Positions 45,199 through 53,918 of a DNA stretch of 64,000 nt are shown piece after piece. The position numbers and the translations under genes were made by a program. The notes beneath the pieces are model-generated. The model worked only from the letters and a program-made list of their open reading frames with translations, was not told the origin of the DNA and searched no databases. The DNA lies in the NCBI GenBank assembly GCA_009733715.1, contig WMKJ01000002.1:217074-281073 (forward strand). Direction: 5' to 3'. Each line of letters starts with the position of its first letter. The stretch's first letter is position 1. The DNA comes from Herpomyces periplanetae (lineage: Eukaryota; Ascomycota; Laboulbeniomycetes; Herpomycetales; Herpomycetaceae).

Positions 45199-46296
45199 CT
45201 ACCTAGATTGTCCATTGGCCTGAACATTTCGTCGTTTTAATATTGCCAACCTGTACGGAGGCGTTATAGGTGGTTGAACTGGATCAAGAGAAATATATCC
45301 TTCGGGTAACTTATACGTCGTATCAGAATCAAATGATGTTAAATCTCCACACGCCAAAAATGGAACTATCCATTTAGTATCAACTTGTTTGTGAGATTCA
45401 TCCATTTCATCACCTGCGTTTACCCTTGTTAAACTATACAAATCAACCAAACCATTACACTTTCCCCAGTCTTTAAAACAAGGCTTCATTCCCATACACA
45501 CAATAAATGCTTCCAAACTACTAGATCGACTACTTCGTGGTTTTGATATACAAACTTGCTCAAATACACTGCGCATTTGTTCGTATATAAAATCCACGTG
45601 CTTAGCTCGAAATACTTTCGCTACAAACGTTCCTCCCGGCCGTAATAGACATAACGCCATACTGAGTGCTGACCATAAAAGTTGACCTTGCAAGTACATA
45701 TCTAAATCATGAAGTCCTGTAACATCCGGTGCTCCATCCGAGAGTACAACATCCACTGTATTAGTCTGCGCCAATTTATCTTTCCCATTAAGTGCTTCAA
45801 GTATCTTTGTAACTGTATCCTGTTGCGTAATATCAGCTTGTAATGTAATAACCCCTTCCAAAGCTGTCATAGGTTGAAGATCTACCGCTACAATTCGAAC
45901 TTCCTCCACCCCGTCATCCTTTTCCTTCCTAATCGTATCATTCAATTGACACTTCGTCATATCCATCACACTGTTAACTCGTTCCAACCTTTCATCCGTC
46001 CATTTGTGCGTTCGTAACCAACCTCTTTCATCTTCATCCACACCTTCCAAAGCTTCCACCGATTCAATATTTTCCCAATCTTCCCCCGAAAATCTTTCTC
46101 TCTTAATTAACACTCGTGATAATACTTGACTCCAACTACCCGGTGCTGCACAAAGATCCACTACTCGTTTAACGTCCGCCAATATTCCAAATTCCTCGTT
46201 TAACTGAAGTAATTTAAACGCTGATCGTGCTCTCCACCCTTGCTCTTTTGCAAGTCGATAATATGCATCGCGTTTATCCTTTGATGATTTACCCAT
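45199..46296 (-). CDS. TRM7: tRNA 2'-O-ribose methyltransferase Trm7 (FTSJ1)
   Basis: Methylates the ribose of tRNA anticodon-loop positions 32 and 34, in the cytoplasm, with Trm732 and Trm734 partners (family knowledge). The 365-aa frame starts MGKSSKDKRDAYYR. SAM motif VVDLCAAPGSWSQVLSR lies at about 45-61. The FtsJ catalytic K-D-K-E tetrad is visible: K28 (RSAFK), D in VLSDGAPDVTG (about 184), K in FVAKVFR (about 225) and E in SSLEAFIVC (about 258). The tail has DSDTTYKLPEGY and SLDPVQPPITPPY as in Trm7. There is an acidic insert of about 50 residues (about 68-120) before VDLQPM that shorter Trm7 proteins lack. It diverges from MAK5 across 312 bp. Confidence 0.95.
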   Translation of the reverse strand: MGKSSKDKRDAYYRLAKEQGWRARSAFKLLQLNEEFGILADVKRVVDLCAAPGSWSQVLSRVLIKRERFSGEDWENIESVEALEGVDEDERGWLRTHKWTDERLERVNSVMDMTKCQLNDTIRKEKDDGVEEVRIVAVDLQPMTALEGVITLQADITQQDTVTKILEALNGKDKLAQTNTVDVVLSDGAPDVTGLHDLDMYLQGQLLWSALSMALCLLRPGGTFVAKVFRAKHVDFIYEQMRSVFEQVCISKPRSSRSSSLEAFIVCMGMKPCFKDWGKCNGLVDLYSLTRVNAGDEMDESHKQVDTKWIVPFLACGDLTSFDSDTTYKLPEGYISLDPVQPPITPPYRLAILKRRNVQANGQSR

Positions 46297-46410
46297 GAAT
46301 CTACCCTCTCAATAAGTTATTTTTCCCTTCTTTCATCCCTTCAAATCCTCCCAAAAATTTTTCTTTGCTCCACCCCTCGCTTCCCTCTCGCTAACCATCC
46401 CCCACATTGT

Positions 46411-46416
46411 CACGTG
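46411..46416. promoter_or_regulatory. CACGTG in the TRM7/MAK5 divergent promoter
   Basis: GTCACGTGACC between the two starts, 115 bp from TRM7 and 198 bp from MAK5, in a 312-bp intergenic region. Consistent with a shared bidirectional element; binding by a Cbf1-type factor is inference. Confidence 0.45.
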
Positions 46417-46608
46417 ACCTCCCAAATTTCACGATCGTTCCACTCGCCGATTTTTCGTCGGGCGCTGATTTGATCAATTTTTTCCTCGACAATTCTCACA
46501 TTTGGCAATGTTAACTGTTCAAGTTTTACCCACCTATTTATTCCTTGATACATTTCATTCGGCCTTGACTACAAGTTTACTTTTTAGGGCTTATTTTTTC
46601 GCGTGAGA

Positions 46609-48885
46609 ATGCCTGCAAAACGTTATATCAAAACTACTTTACCCGTGAAATCGTCACGAGCCAAGCGAAAATCATTTTTCAGAAAACGTGCTAATTCTCT
46701 AACTAACCCCACTTCACATCCTCCCGGTAAACTAATCCCCTTCGACAGTTTGAACTGGAAACGTGTCAATATTTCCGGCTTTCTAGACGATTATCATGGT
46801 CTTCTAGGCTTTGACGAAGTAGATGATGTCAATCTTGCCGTTAATAATAATCAGTTATCATCTTTACCTGATCAACTCCCATCTGAACATCCTGCTACAA
46901 ACTTTCAAGACATTGAATTGTGTAATTCCCAATCACTTTCTGACTTCTCTGATTCTGAAAGTCAATGGGACGGGTGTTCATCAAATCAAAGTGATCATTC
47001 TCTAGTGTCTTCTATAGACGTTAATCATGATTTCGCTTCCTACCCACGTTTAACTAGCGAAAATTTTCCTACCGTTTCACTTCCCGAATGGAATGAGTTA
47101 ATGTTGAGCAACATTAGCCTATTGGCATTATCAAAACTTGGTTTTACCTCCCCAACACTAATTCAAAAAGCTACAATTCCCCAAATATTATCCGGAAATA
47201 ATGTCATCGGAAAGGCTTCTACAGGTTCAGGCAAAACCTTAGCCTACACTTTACCCATACTTGAACAGTACATTCGTATAGCAAGCGCAGACACTTTATC
47301 CTCTCCTACCCACACCGGTATGCATCCCCAATCTGGGCCTTTAGCCGTCATATTTTCTCCGACCCGCGAGCTAGCCCATCAAATACGCAAGTCCATGTGT
47401 GAATTATTCGCCTCCGCGTTGAACTATCGTGATCAACCTCAAACCGTTACACTAACAGGCGGGCTTTCCCTTCAAAAACAATTGCGTTTGTTAACCCGTG
47501 CACATATAGTCATCGGAACCCCTGGTCGAATAGCTGAGATAATAGAAACGGATGACAATTTAATCAACTGGTTCACTTCAACACGATTTTTGGTCATTGA
47601 TGAAGCAGATCGTCTTCTGAAACGAGGCTACTATGAAGATTTCAAAAGAATTCTCGAAATCTTCAACCGTTGTCCAATCAAACCTAGTCAAAGCTCACCT
47701 CTTCCCCTTATTCCTAACAGTGAACATTACCATGATGATGCGATAACTCCAAGCGAGAATGATTCCATGCGTCAAGTTCTTGTATTTTCTGCTACCTATC
47801 GTATGGACCTTCAAAGAAGTCTAAAGTTCAAAGAATCCATAAGCAATATTAACCAGGATAAACATCATTCACTATCGTACTTATACGAAGCCCTACCGTT
47901 CAAGTCTGAGCCAATCTTCGTAGATGTTAATCCAGATACACAGTTAGCCGAAAATTTAAATGAAGGTTTACTTGAGTGTAAAAGTCTGGAAAAGGATTTA
48001 TACTTGTACGCATGTTTGCTTGTTGAACCGTGCGCACGAGTTATTATATTTACCAATAGTATACATACTGTACGACGCTTAAAGATTTATCTTGAGAGAC
48101 TTAACTTCCAAACTTTCGCTTTACACTCTAATATGACGCAAAAAGCCCGATTAAAAGCATTGGAACAATTTAAACTTTCCCTTCCAACCCATTCAAATAA
48201 ATGTGCTAACGGCAGACAACCGCGCGTAGTATTAATTGCCACTGACGTTGCTGCACGAGGTTTAGATATCCCATCAACCCATATGATTATTCATTACCAT
48301 GTTCCTCGTACGGCAGATGCATACGTACACCGTTCTGGACGAACGGCTCGAGCAGGTCAGCGTGGTAAAAGTATCATGCTGTGCAGTCCGGAAGAAGTAA
48401 CCATTGTGGAGAATTTAAAGTTAAAAATACAATCTGATAGTGGAAAGTCCAAACACATTCAGCGGCTCTCACTTAATCATGATGTACTCGAAAGGATGCG
48501 CGATCGTTTCCAGCTAGCAAAATGGATCACTGAATCAGAAATGGAAAAAACTTGCCAAAGTGTTGAACTGAAATGGGAAAAGAAGGCAAGGGAAGATCTA
48601 GGCACACATAGTAGCGATGATATGGAATTTTGTGGTCGTGACCGATCTGTTCGCGGGAGAAAAAAGCGAGAAAAATTGCGCTCAACTCGTAAAGAAGAAA
48701 TAGAGACCGCTAAGCGTGAATTGAAAAATTTACTGAGCCGTAAAATCAACGTCGGCGTGAGTGAGCGCTATATAACTAGTGGTAATGTGGACATTGAAAA
48801 GTTGTGCGCCGGTGCATACGGTGAATTTATAGGTCAAGTCGATGGATTAGGGTGGTCCAAAGACGCAAACTCGCCTGGTTCTTGA
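46609..48885 (+). CDS. MAK5: DEAD-box RNA helicase Mak5 (DDX24 type)
   Basis: Nucleolar helicase for 60S ribosomal subunit assembly. The 758-aa frame begins at ATG 46609 (MPAKRYIKT); the preceding GTG is not a start. The N-terminal WKRVNISGFLDDYHGLLGFD matches the Mak5/DDX24 leader. Motifs: Q-motif LGFTSPTLIQ, motif I ASTGSGKT (about 203), PTRELA, GTPGR, DEAD (331-334), SAT, IFTN, ARGLD and HRSGRTAR (about 574). The tail is basic. It is one exon, with no break. Confidence 0.93.
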   Translation: MPAKRYIKTTLPVKSSRAKRKSFFRKRANSLTNPTSHPPGKLIPFDSLNWKRVNISGFLDDYHGLLGFDEVDDVNLAVNNNQLSSLPDQLPSEHPATNFQDIELCNSQSLSDFSDSESQWDGCSSNQSDHSLVSSIDVNHDFASYPRLTSENFPTVSLPEWNELMLSNISLLALSKLGFTSPTLIQKATIPQILSGNNVIGKASTGSGKTLAYTLPILEQYIRIASADTLSSPTHTGMHPQSGPLAVIFSPTRELAHQIRKSMCELFASALNYRDQPQTVTLTGGLSLQKQLRLLTRAHIVIGTPGRIAEIIETDDNLINWFTSTRFLVIDEADRLLKRGYYEDFKRILEIFNRCPIKPSQSSPLPLIPNSEHYHDDAITPSENDSMRQVLVFSATYRMDLQRSLKFKESISNINQDKHHSLSYLYEALPFKSEPIFVDVNPDTQLAENLNEGLLECKSLEKDLYLYACLLVEPCARVIIFTNSIHTVRRLKIYLERLNFQTFALHSNMTQKARLKALEQFKLSLPTHSNKCANGRQPRVVLIATDVAARGLDIPSTHMIIHYHVPRTADAYVHRSGRTARAGQRGKSIMLCSPEEVTIVENLKLKIQSDSGKSKHIQRLSLNHDVLERMRDRFQLAKWITESEMEKTCQSVELKWEKKAREDLGTHSSDDMEFCGRDRSVRGRKKREKLRSTRKEEIETAKRELKNLLSRKINVGVSERYITSGNVDIEKLCAGAYGEFIGQVDGLGWSKDANSPGS

Positions 48886-49478
48886 TGCATACGTGAACCA
48901 TAGGGTTGAGTGTATCCACTGAGTTGCCCTTCACAACACATGACGGATGGATGTATGTATGGGTCTATGAGTGTATAATGAAGAATTCACTTTCAAGGAT
49001 AATACACACGCTAGAGGGTGGATGAGTGTACGTGTTACTCATCTTTCAGTAGGGCAAAACGACACTCTTGCACCGTACTCATATCTACAAGTTGATCCAA
49101 AGAAATCTTAACTTGAGCCATCTGTTTACATTGGTGACGTGAGATTTACGGCTGAGGCAAGGTTGGGGGCTTTTATATACAAGATTTGGCATCAAACTAC
49201 TAAGTGACATTAGGAGTTATATCAACTTTACTTTATTTATTCATCGCGTTTACCTTCATGTCTTTGCGACAAACTCGTTTCCACATAATACATGGGATTT
49301 ATGTGATCTTACTAGATCGATTTGAAGCACTATTCGCCAATTTTTGACCGTAAGGCGAACAGTTCAGTGAAGCTTTGAAACCGACTGAGAACGCGTTAAA
49401 CAAACGGAATTTAACACACCATAATTTATGTATTGAGGAGGGCTGACTGCTTGACTAACTGGAATAAATTATCTCAGA
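48886..49478. other. Intergenic, Snf2 gene promoter
   Basis: About 590 bp between MAK5 and the Snf2-family gene on the same strand. No CACGTG seen. Low complexity at the MAK5 end (ATGGATGTATGTATG). Nothing else. Confidence 0.5.
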
Positions 49479-52400
49479 ATGGTTAGAGAACGCCAGGCTG
49501 CGCATGTCAAAGCGTATAAAACTACGTACGGAAAAGATGTACCGATCAAATTTGCCAGCCCGGCAAATTCAAGTAAACATCATCATCCCCCGGCCAGCAC
49601 AAGCTGCGAGTCTGAAAATTTGGTTCGGGGGTGTCATGTTGTTGATCCTTCAATCCATGAAGATTCGAGTTTCACGCACACATCTGATCCCGAGAATATT
49701 CAGCAGCTTCATGATAATTCAAATTCAACATTAGCGATGGACCCAAGTAATAAGTACCCACAGAGTCCATCGTATAATGAATCATGTTCCATGCTCTCGC
49801 CTACTGCAGGAGGTGATCTATCGGACGAGGTGTTGAAATGCGAAACCCATAACGGTGATGAGGATGGACAAGTTAAGGTTTCTAATAATGAATGGAATAT
49901 GGATAGTATGCATATACCGTTAAAGACAACTCATGATTGTGAAACATCTCTAAATAAGGAAGTTAGTGATGTTAAGTTTAAAATTCCTCCGGGTATGGAG
50001 GATGTGATGCTACGAGAAACTGAAGGTTTACCAGACGCTTATCTAAAAGATTTAGTCCATGAAGTTGAAAATGAAAGGGAGATTGCAAGAAATACATCGA
50101 TTAACATGCTGAATGGTGTAGTAGTGGAAAAGACCGGCAATAGGGAAAGTTCGGTGGCATCAAAACAGGCTGGCGCTGGAGACCACACTGTTAGTAGTCG
50201 AGCACCGCGACCATCAGTTGTGCAATTAAATAAAAATGAAGTTCTTGAACAACTGTCAAAGGTGGGCATTGTAACGAGTGACGCTTATAAGAACAGTGGT
50301 AGTTTGATAGAGATTCCAAGGAATCAGTTTCCTGGAAAAATTAGTGGGCTTGGACGACCTATGTATACGACAAGTTTTGCCTCGAATAGTGGTACAGTAG
50401 GGCAAAAGTCTGGAGTAACGACTAGTGCCAGCGATGAAAGATTTATGTATGCGAGTGATTATTTTCAATCGTGCGGGCCTAGCTTAAATACAGGAAAAAA
50501 GCAGAGTTCGACATGTACTTTTGTAATGGATACGGATAATTGTTTTGATGTGAACAAAGCGATGAACTGTAATAGTAAGGACGGTTGGGGAGATGTACAC
50601 AGTTACATTACTGTCACTCAGGCAAATAATGATATTAAAGCATTACTTGAAGGCGGGTTTGAGGATGATGGAGAGAAACCGCAGTTGAAGCTACGAAGGA
50701 GTAAGCGTTTAACCAAGAAAGCGGAAAGTGTGGTTAATCTCACAGATGGGTTAGCAAAACTAACCGTATGCGAACAAAATGAGCCGGATGAAGAAGATGG
50801 TAGCGTTGACGGTCTAGCGGTTAAATTATTACCCCATCAAATTGAAGGAGTTGCTTGGTTAATGGATCGGGAAACGGGCAAGAAAAGGAACGGTGTATTA
50901 CCCAAAGGAGGAATATTAGCTGATGATATGGGTCTGGGGAAAACTATTCAATCTATTGCATTAATATTGCTTAATGACCGAGAATATGTAGATGGAGTTC
51001 CTGATGAAGTGTCTCGTAGTACATTGATTGTTGCGCCGCTTGCAATGATTAGACAATGGGAGCGAGAAATTGCAGATAAGGTTCTACGAGAGAAGAAACT
51101 GCGTATTTTGGTCCATCATGGATCAAACCGAATCAAACGGGGTCGGGAATTGGAACGTTACGATATTGTGATAACGACATATCAGTGTTTGGTTACGGAG
51201 TACGGAGCGGACGAACGGATTGGATGTTTTGACGTATTTTGGTACCGCGTAGTATTGGATGAAGCGCATATAATCAAGAATAGACGAGCCAAGTGCACAC
51301 TGGCGGCTTATGAACTTAATTCATGGTTTAGAATTTGTTTGTCAGGAACTCCAATGCAGAATAACCTAGATGAAATACAAAGTTTGATTCGATTTTTACG
51401 TGTTAAGCCTTATAGTGACTACGGAATGTGGAGAGAACAAATTATTAAACCCATGAAACAGGGAAAAGGTGGCCTTTCCATGCGGAGATTACAATGCTTT
51501 CTTAAGGTGATCATGAAAAGACGAACCAAGGACGTATTAGGGGAGGGAAAGCTAACAATGACCAAGGGAAAGGGTAAAGAAACAAGTTTTGAAATTGTGG
51601 AGAAAAAGGTTGAGATAGTCGAGGTAGAATTGAGCAAAGAAGAGCGAAAATTTTACGAAAAGTTAGAGGAAATGAGTAAGAAAAGTTTAGCCATATTAGG
51701 AGACGGAAGAGGTCGATATATGGGTGCATTAGTATTACTGATGAGACTGCGACAGGCCTGTAATCATTCACAATTGGTAATAGATGGTCTACGAAGTTCG
51801 GGGAATCGTAGAGATGAAAATGAAATGGAAGAAATGACTCGAATGTTTAAAGGCATGGAAGTAAGTGAAGTTAAATGTATAATTTGTCAAGAAAGTATGG
51901 AACAGAGTAACGGAAAACGATGCTGCGAAACTTGCCTATGTGAATTAAGTGGAGCCCAACTGTTTCTAGAAAAAGCGAAGCGGAAGGTGTACGGGGGGGA
52001 TTACCGAATGCAGGAAGAAGCGGGCGATAGGGATGGGAGCGACGAAGAAGGTCCGGACGGTGATGGCCCAAAACGGCAGTCAAGATCAGACGAAACAATC
52101 GTGCCCGAAAACGGCGGTTCCGAACGAGGCAGTAGCGATGGCGCCGATTGTGAAGTTCTTGCCTCTGCCAAAATGCGTGAGTTGATGAAGATCCTTCGGC
52201 ATGAAGTGTTGTCTAGCCAGGGACAGATTTCGGGTAATAAGATCATAATATTTTCCCAGTTTACTTCAATGCTTGATATAATTGAGGATTATTTCGATAT
52301 GAAAGGTATCGCTTTTGTACGATATGACGGAAGTATGAAAAATGAGGACCGGGAAGCGAGTTTACGTGAACTCTGGAAATCAGATAGTCCAGTGAGAATT

Positions 52401-52877
52401 TTATTGTGCAGTTTGAAGTGTGGGTCACTCGGGCTCAATCTGACGTGTGCAAATCGTGTTGTGTTGTTAGAGCCATTCTGGAATCCGTTTGTGGAAGCTC
52501 AAGCCATTGATCGAGTCCATCGAATCAATCAGAATAAAAAAGTCAAAGTATACCGGTTAACTGTATTGAATAGTGTTGAACAGAGAATTTTGCGACTCCA
52601 AGAATCCAAATTGGCCTTGGCAAACGCTGCGTTAAGTGGTTCAAAAAATCATACGGAAAAGTTAAGCTTTCAGGATATTTTACGTTTATTTGGTTCGGAT
52701 CAGGATATTGATGTTGATCCTAAACTTGAAATAACTAATGATCCCTTAACTACTCGTGTTAACCTAATGGACGATCGGTCTACCTCTCATACGCACCCCA
52801 AACAATCCGCTGCCGCTCGTGAAATTAATGTACTGAACAATTTGGCCCGAACCGCTCCTCAGTTCCTACATCAATAG
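49479..52877 (+). CDS. Snf2-family ATPase, Rad5/16-like (Uls1/Rrp type)
   Basis: A 1132-aa frame. The first 430 residues are Ser/Asn-rich. The SNF2 domain begins at LLPHQIEGVAWLMDRE. Visible motifs: DDMGLGKT (about 481-488), DEAH (about 593), SGTPMQN, and the C-terminal lobe IIIFSQFTSMLD, GSLGLNLTCAN and QAIDRVHRINQ (about 1010). Between the lobes is KCIICQESM ... RCCETCLCEL, a four- to five-Cys zinc motif with no His, where Rad5/16 proteins carry a RING. This suggests no canonical RING E3 activity, or a reduced C4 finger. An acidic linker (DRDGSDEEGPDGDG) follows. Family members remodel chromatin or evict SUMO-conjugated proteins; the specific role here is not determined. Confidence 0.9.
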   Translation: MVRERQAAHVKAYKTTYGKDVPIKFASPANSSKHHHPPASTSCESENLVRGCHVVDPSIHEDSSFTHTSDPENIQQLHDNSNSTLAMDPSNKYPQSPSYNESCSMLSPTAGGDLSDEVLKCETHNGDEDGQVKVSNNEWNMDSMHIPLKTTHDCETSLNKEVSDVKFKIPPGMEDVMLRETEGLPDAYLKDLVHEVENEREIARNTSINMLNGVVVEKTGNRESSVASKQAGAGDHTVSSRAPRPSVVQLNKNEVLEQLSKVGIVTSDAYKNSGSLIEIPRNQFPGKISGLGRPMYTTSFASNSGTVGQKSGVTTSASDERFMYASDYFQSCGPSLNTGKKQSSTCTFVMDTDNCFDVNKAMNCNSKDGWGDVHSYITVTQANNDIKALLEGGFEDDGEKPQLKLRRSKRLTKKAESVVNLTDGLAKLTVCEQNEPDEEDGSVDGLAVKLLPHQIEGVAWLMDRETGKKRNGVLPKGGILADDMGLGKTIQSIALILLNDREYVDGVPDEVSRSTLIVAPLAMIRQWEREIADKVLREKKLRILVHHGSNRIKRGRELERYDIVITTYQCLVTEYGADERIGCFDVFWYRVVLDEAHIIKNRRAKCTLAAYELNSWFRICLSGTPMQNNLDEIQSLIRFLRVKPYSDYGMWREQIIKPMKQGKGGLSMRRLQCFLKVIMKRRTKDVLGEGKLTMTKGKGKETSFEIVEKKVEIVEVELSKEERKFYEKLEEMSKKSLAILGDGRGRYMGALVLLMRLRQACNHSQLVIDGLRSSGNRRDENEMEEMTRMFKGMEVSEVKCIICQESMEQSNGKRCCETCLCELSGAQLFLEKAKRKVYGGDYRMQEEAGDRDGSDEEGPDGDGPKRQSRSDETIVPENGGSERGSSDGADCEVLASAKMRELMKILRHEVLSSQGQISGNKIIIFSQFTSMLDIIEDYFDMKGIAFVRYDGSMKNEDREASLRELWKSDSPVRILLCSLKCGSLGLNLTCANRVVLLEPFWNPFVEAQAIDRVHRINQNKKVKVYRLTVLNSVEQRILRLQESKLALANAALSGSKNHTEKLSFQDILRLFGSDQDIDVDPKLEITNDPLTTRVNLMDDRSTSHTHPKQSAAAREINVLNNLARTAPQFLHQ

Positions 52878-53023
52878 ATAACTATTAAACTTTTCTAATA
52901 TAGTATTACATGGATTAATTTAACTTCGTTTTCCCCAGGAAATCGCCCTTCTTCTCTTATTTTCCCGAGTCCCCTCCAATTTAGCCACGCCTTAACCCTC
53001 CTCTCACGCTTGCCCAGTCTTGG

Positions 53024-53029
53024 CACGTG
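53024..53029. promoter_or_regulatory. CACGTG upstream of SFT1
   Basis: GGCACGTGC, 163 bp upstream of the SFT1 start, in the 52878-53186 spacer between the Snf2-family gene and SFT1. Confidence 0.4.
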
Positions 53030-53186
53030 CAATCACATGATACATATACTGTGGCGCAGAGTCGTGCTAATTGTGAGCATTAAACACGTTTTAAAGGGAC
53101 GTGAACTTTGAGGGAAAAGTTAACGGAGGTGATTTTGAGGGATAATTTTGCTTGAATGAAAGAAAGTCATCGAAACACATACCGAA

Positions 53187-53599
53187 ATGTCCGATATTTA
53201 CGAACTTGAAAGGTAGGTAAGTGCATTAATATGAGTGTTAGGGAGCCAAGCCGTGTTCTAACTTGTAAACCGCGTTGTGTGCACTCTCACAAACTACCTT
53301 TGAACAATTACTCTAGACAAAATGAAGCACTGCTTGATAACCTAGCGAACAAGGTTACAACGCTTCGATCGGCTACGTTTAACGTATATAACACGGCCAG
53401 GGATCATTCATTAATTGAAGAATCCTCACAGAACTTTTCGTCTTTGTCAACATCGCTTACCGGCAGCTTATCACGACTAACGCGTACAGCACGCGCGGGT
53501 AATAAGTATGCTCTTGTTAAGCTAACAGGGTTTTTTACCATTTGCGCATTCCTACTTTACTGGCTGAGCACACTATTATTTTCCACCCCGAAGGAATAA
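53187..53599 (+). CDS. SFT1: Golgi Qc-SNARE Sft1/BET1L (GS15) type, two exons
   Basis: Retrograde intra-Golgi transport SNARE. Exon 1 53187-53212 is a 26-nt micro-exon (MSDIYELE plus two bases of R). Intron 53213-53316 has a GTAGGT donor and a CTAG acceptor. Exon 2 53317-53599 gives RQNEALLDNLANKVTTLRSA onward; total 102 aa. The layout is a short N-terminus, one SNARE helix, SRLTRTARAGNK and a C-terminal anchor (ALVKLTGFFTICAFLLYWLS), which matches GS15/Sft1 more than Bet1. The usual zero-layer Gln is not obvious; the region reads ARDHSLIEESS. Reading the ORF unspliced gives a false N-terminus starting at 53231 inside the intron. Confidence 0.8.
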
Positions 53600-53918
53600 T
53601 AATGTGACACTGTCGTCGCGCTGCTCTACATATCTTTACGTGTACGCACGCATGCATGTCCGGGCGCGCGCTCGCTCTTTGGTTTAGCATCAGGCTCGAC
53701 CCGTGGTATCGCTAGCTAGCGTATTGCGGCTCTGTAGGCCCGTCAAATCTTGTGACAACGTTGTGCAGTACGTGTGCACGTGTGTGTATACTTTTCTTGT
53801 GACTACGTTAACTTTTCTGGCTTTTCACGATTATGAATGGCAGCCGTCACGCCGTAAACGTCGTGATTCGTCTTGCGAATTTCATCATTTATGTACACAA
53901 ATCCCCCTATACACTTCC
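53600..53918. other. Convergent 3' spacer
   Basis: About 320 bp between SFT1 (+) and the ArfGAP gene (-), with TG/CG-rich alternating stretches (GCGCGCGCTC near 53665 and a CACGTG at 53777). No gene. Confidence 0.55.

Noticed and set aside
53231-53316. N-terminal extension of the SNARE frame (starting MSVREPSR)
   Set aside because: It lies inside the intron; the spliced 26-nt exon at 53187 gives the family-like N-terminus.
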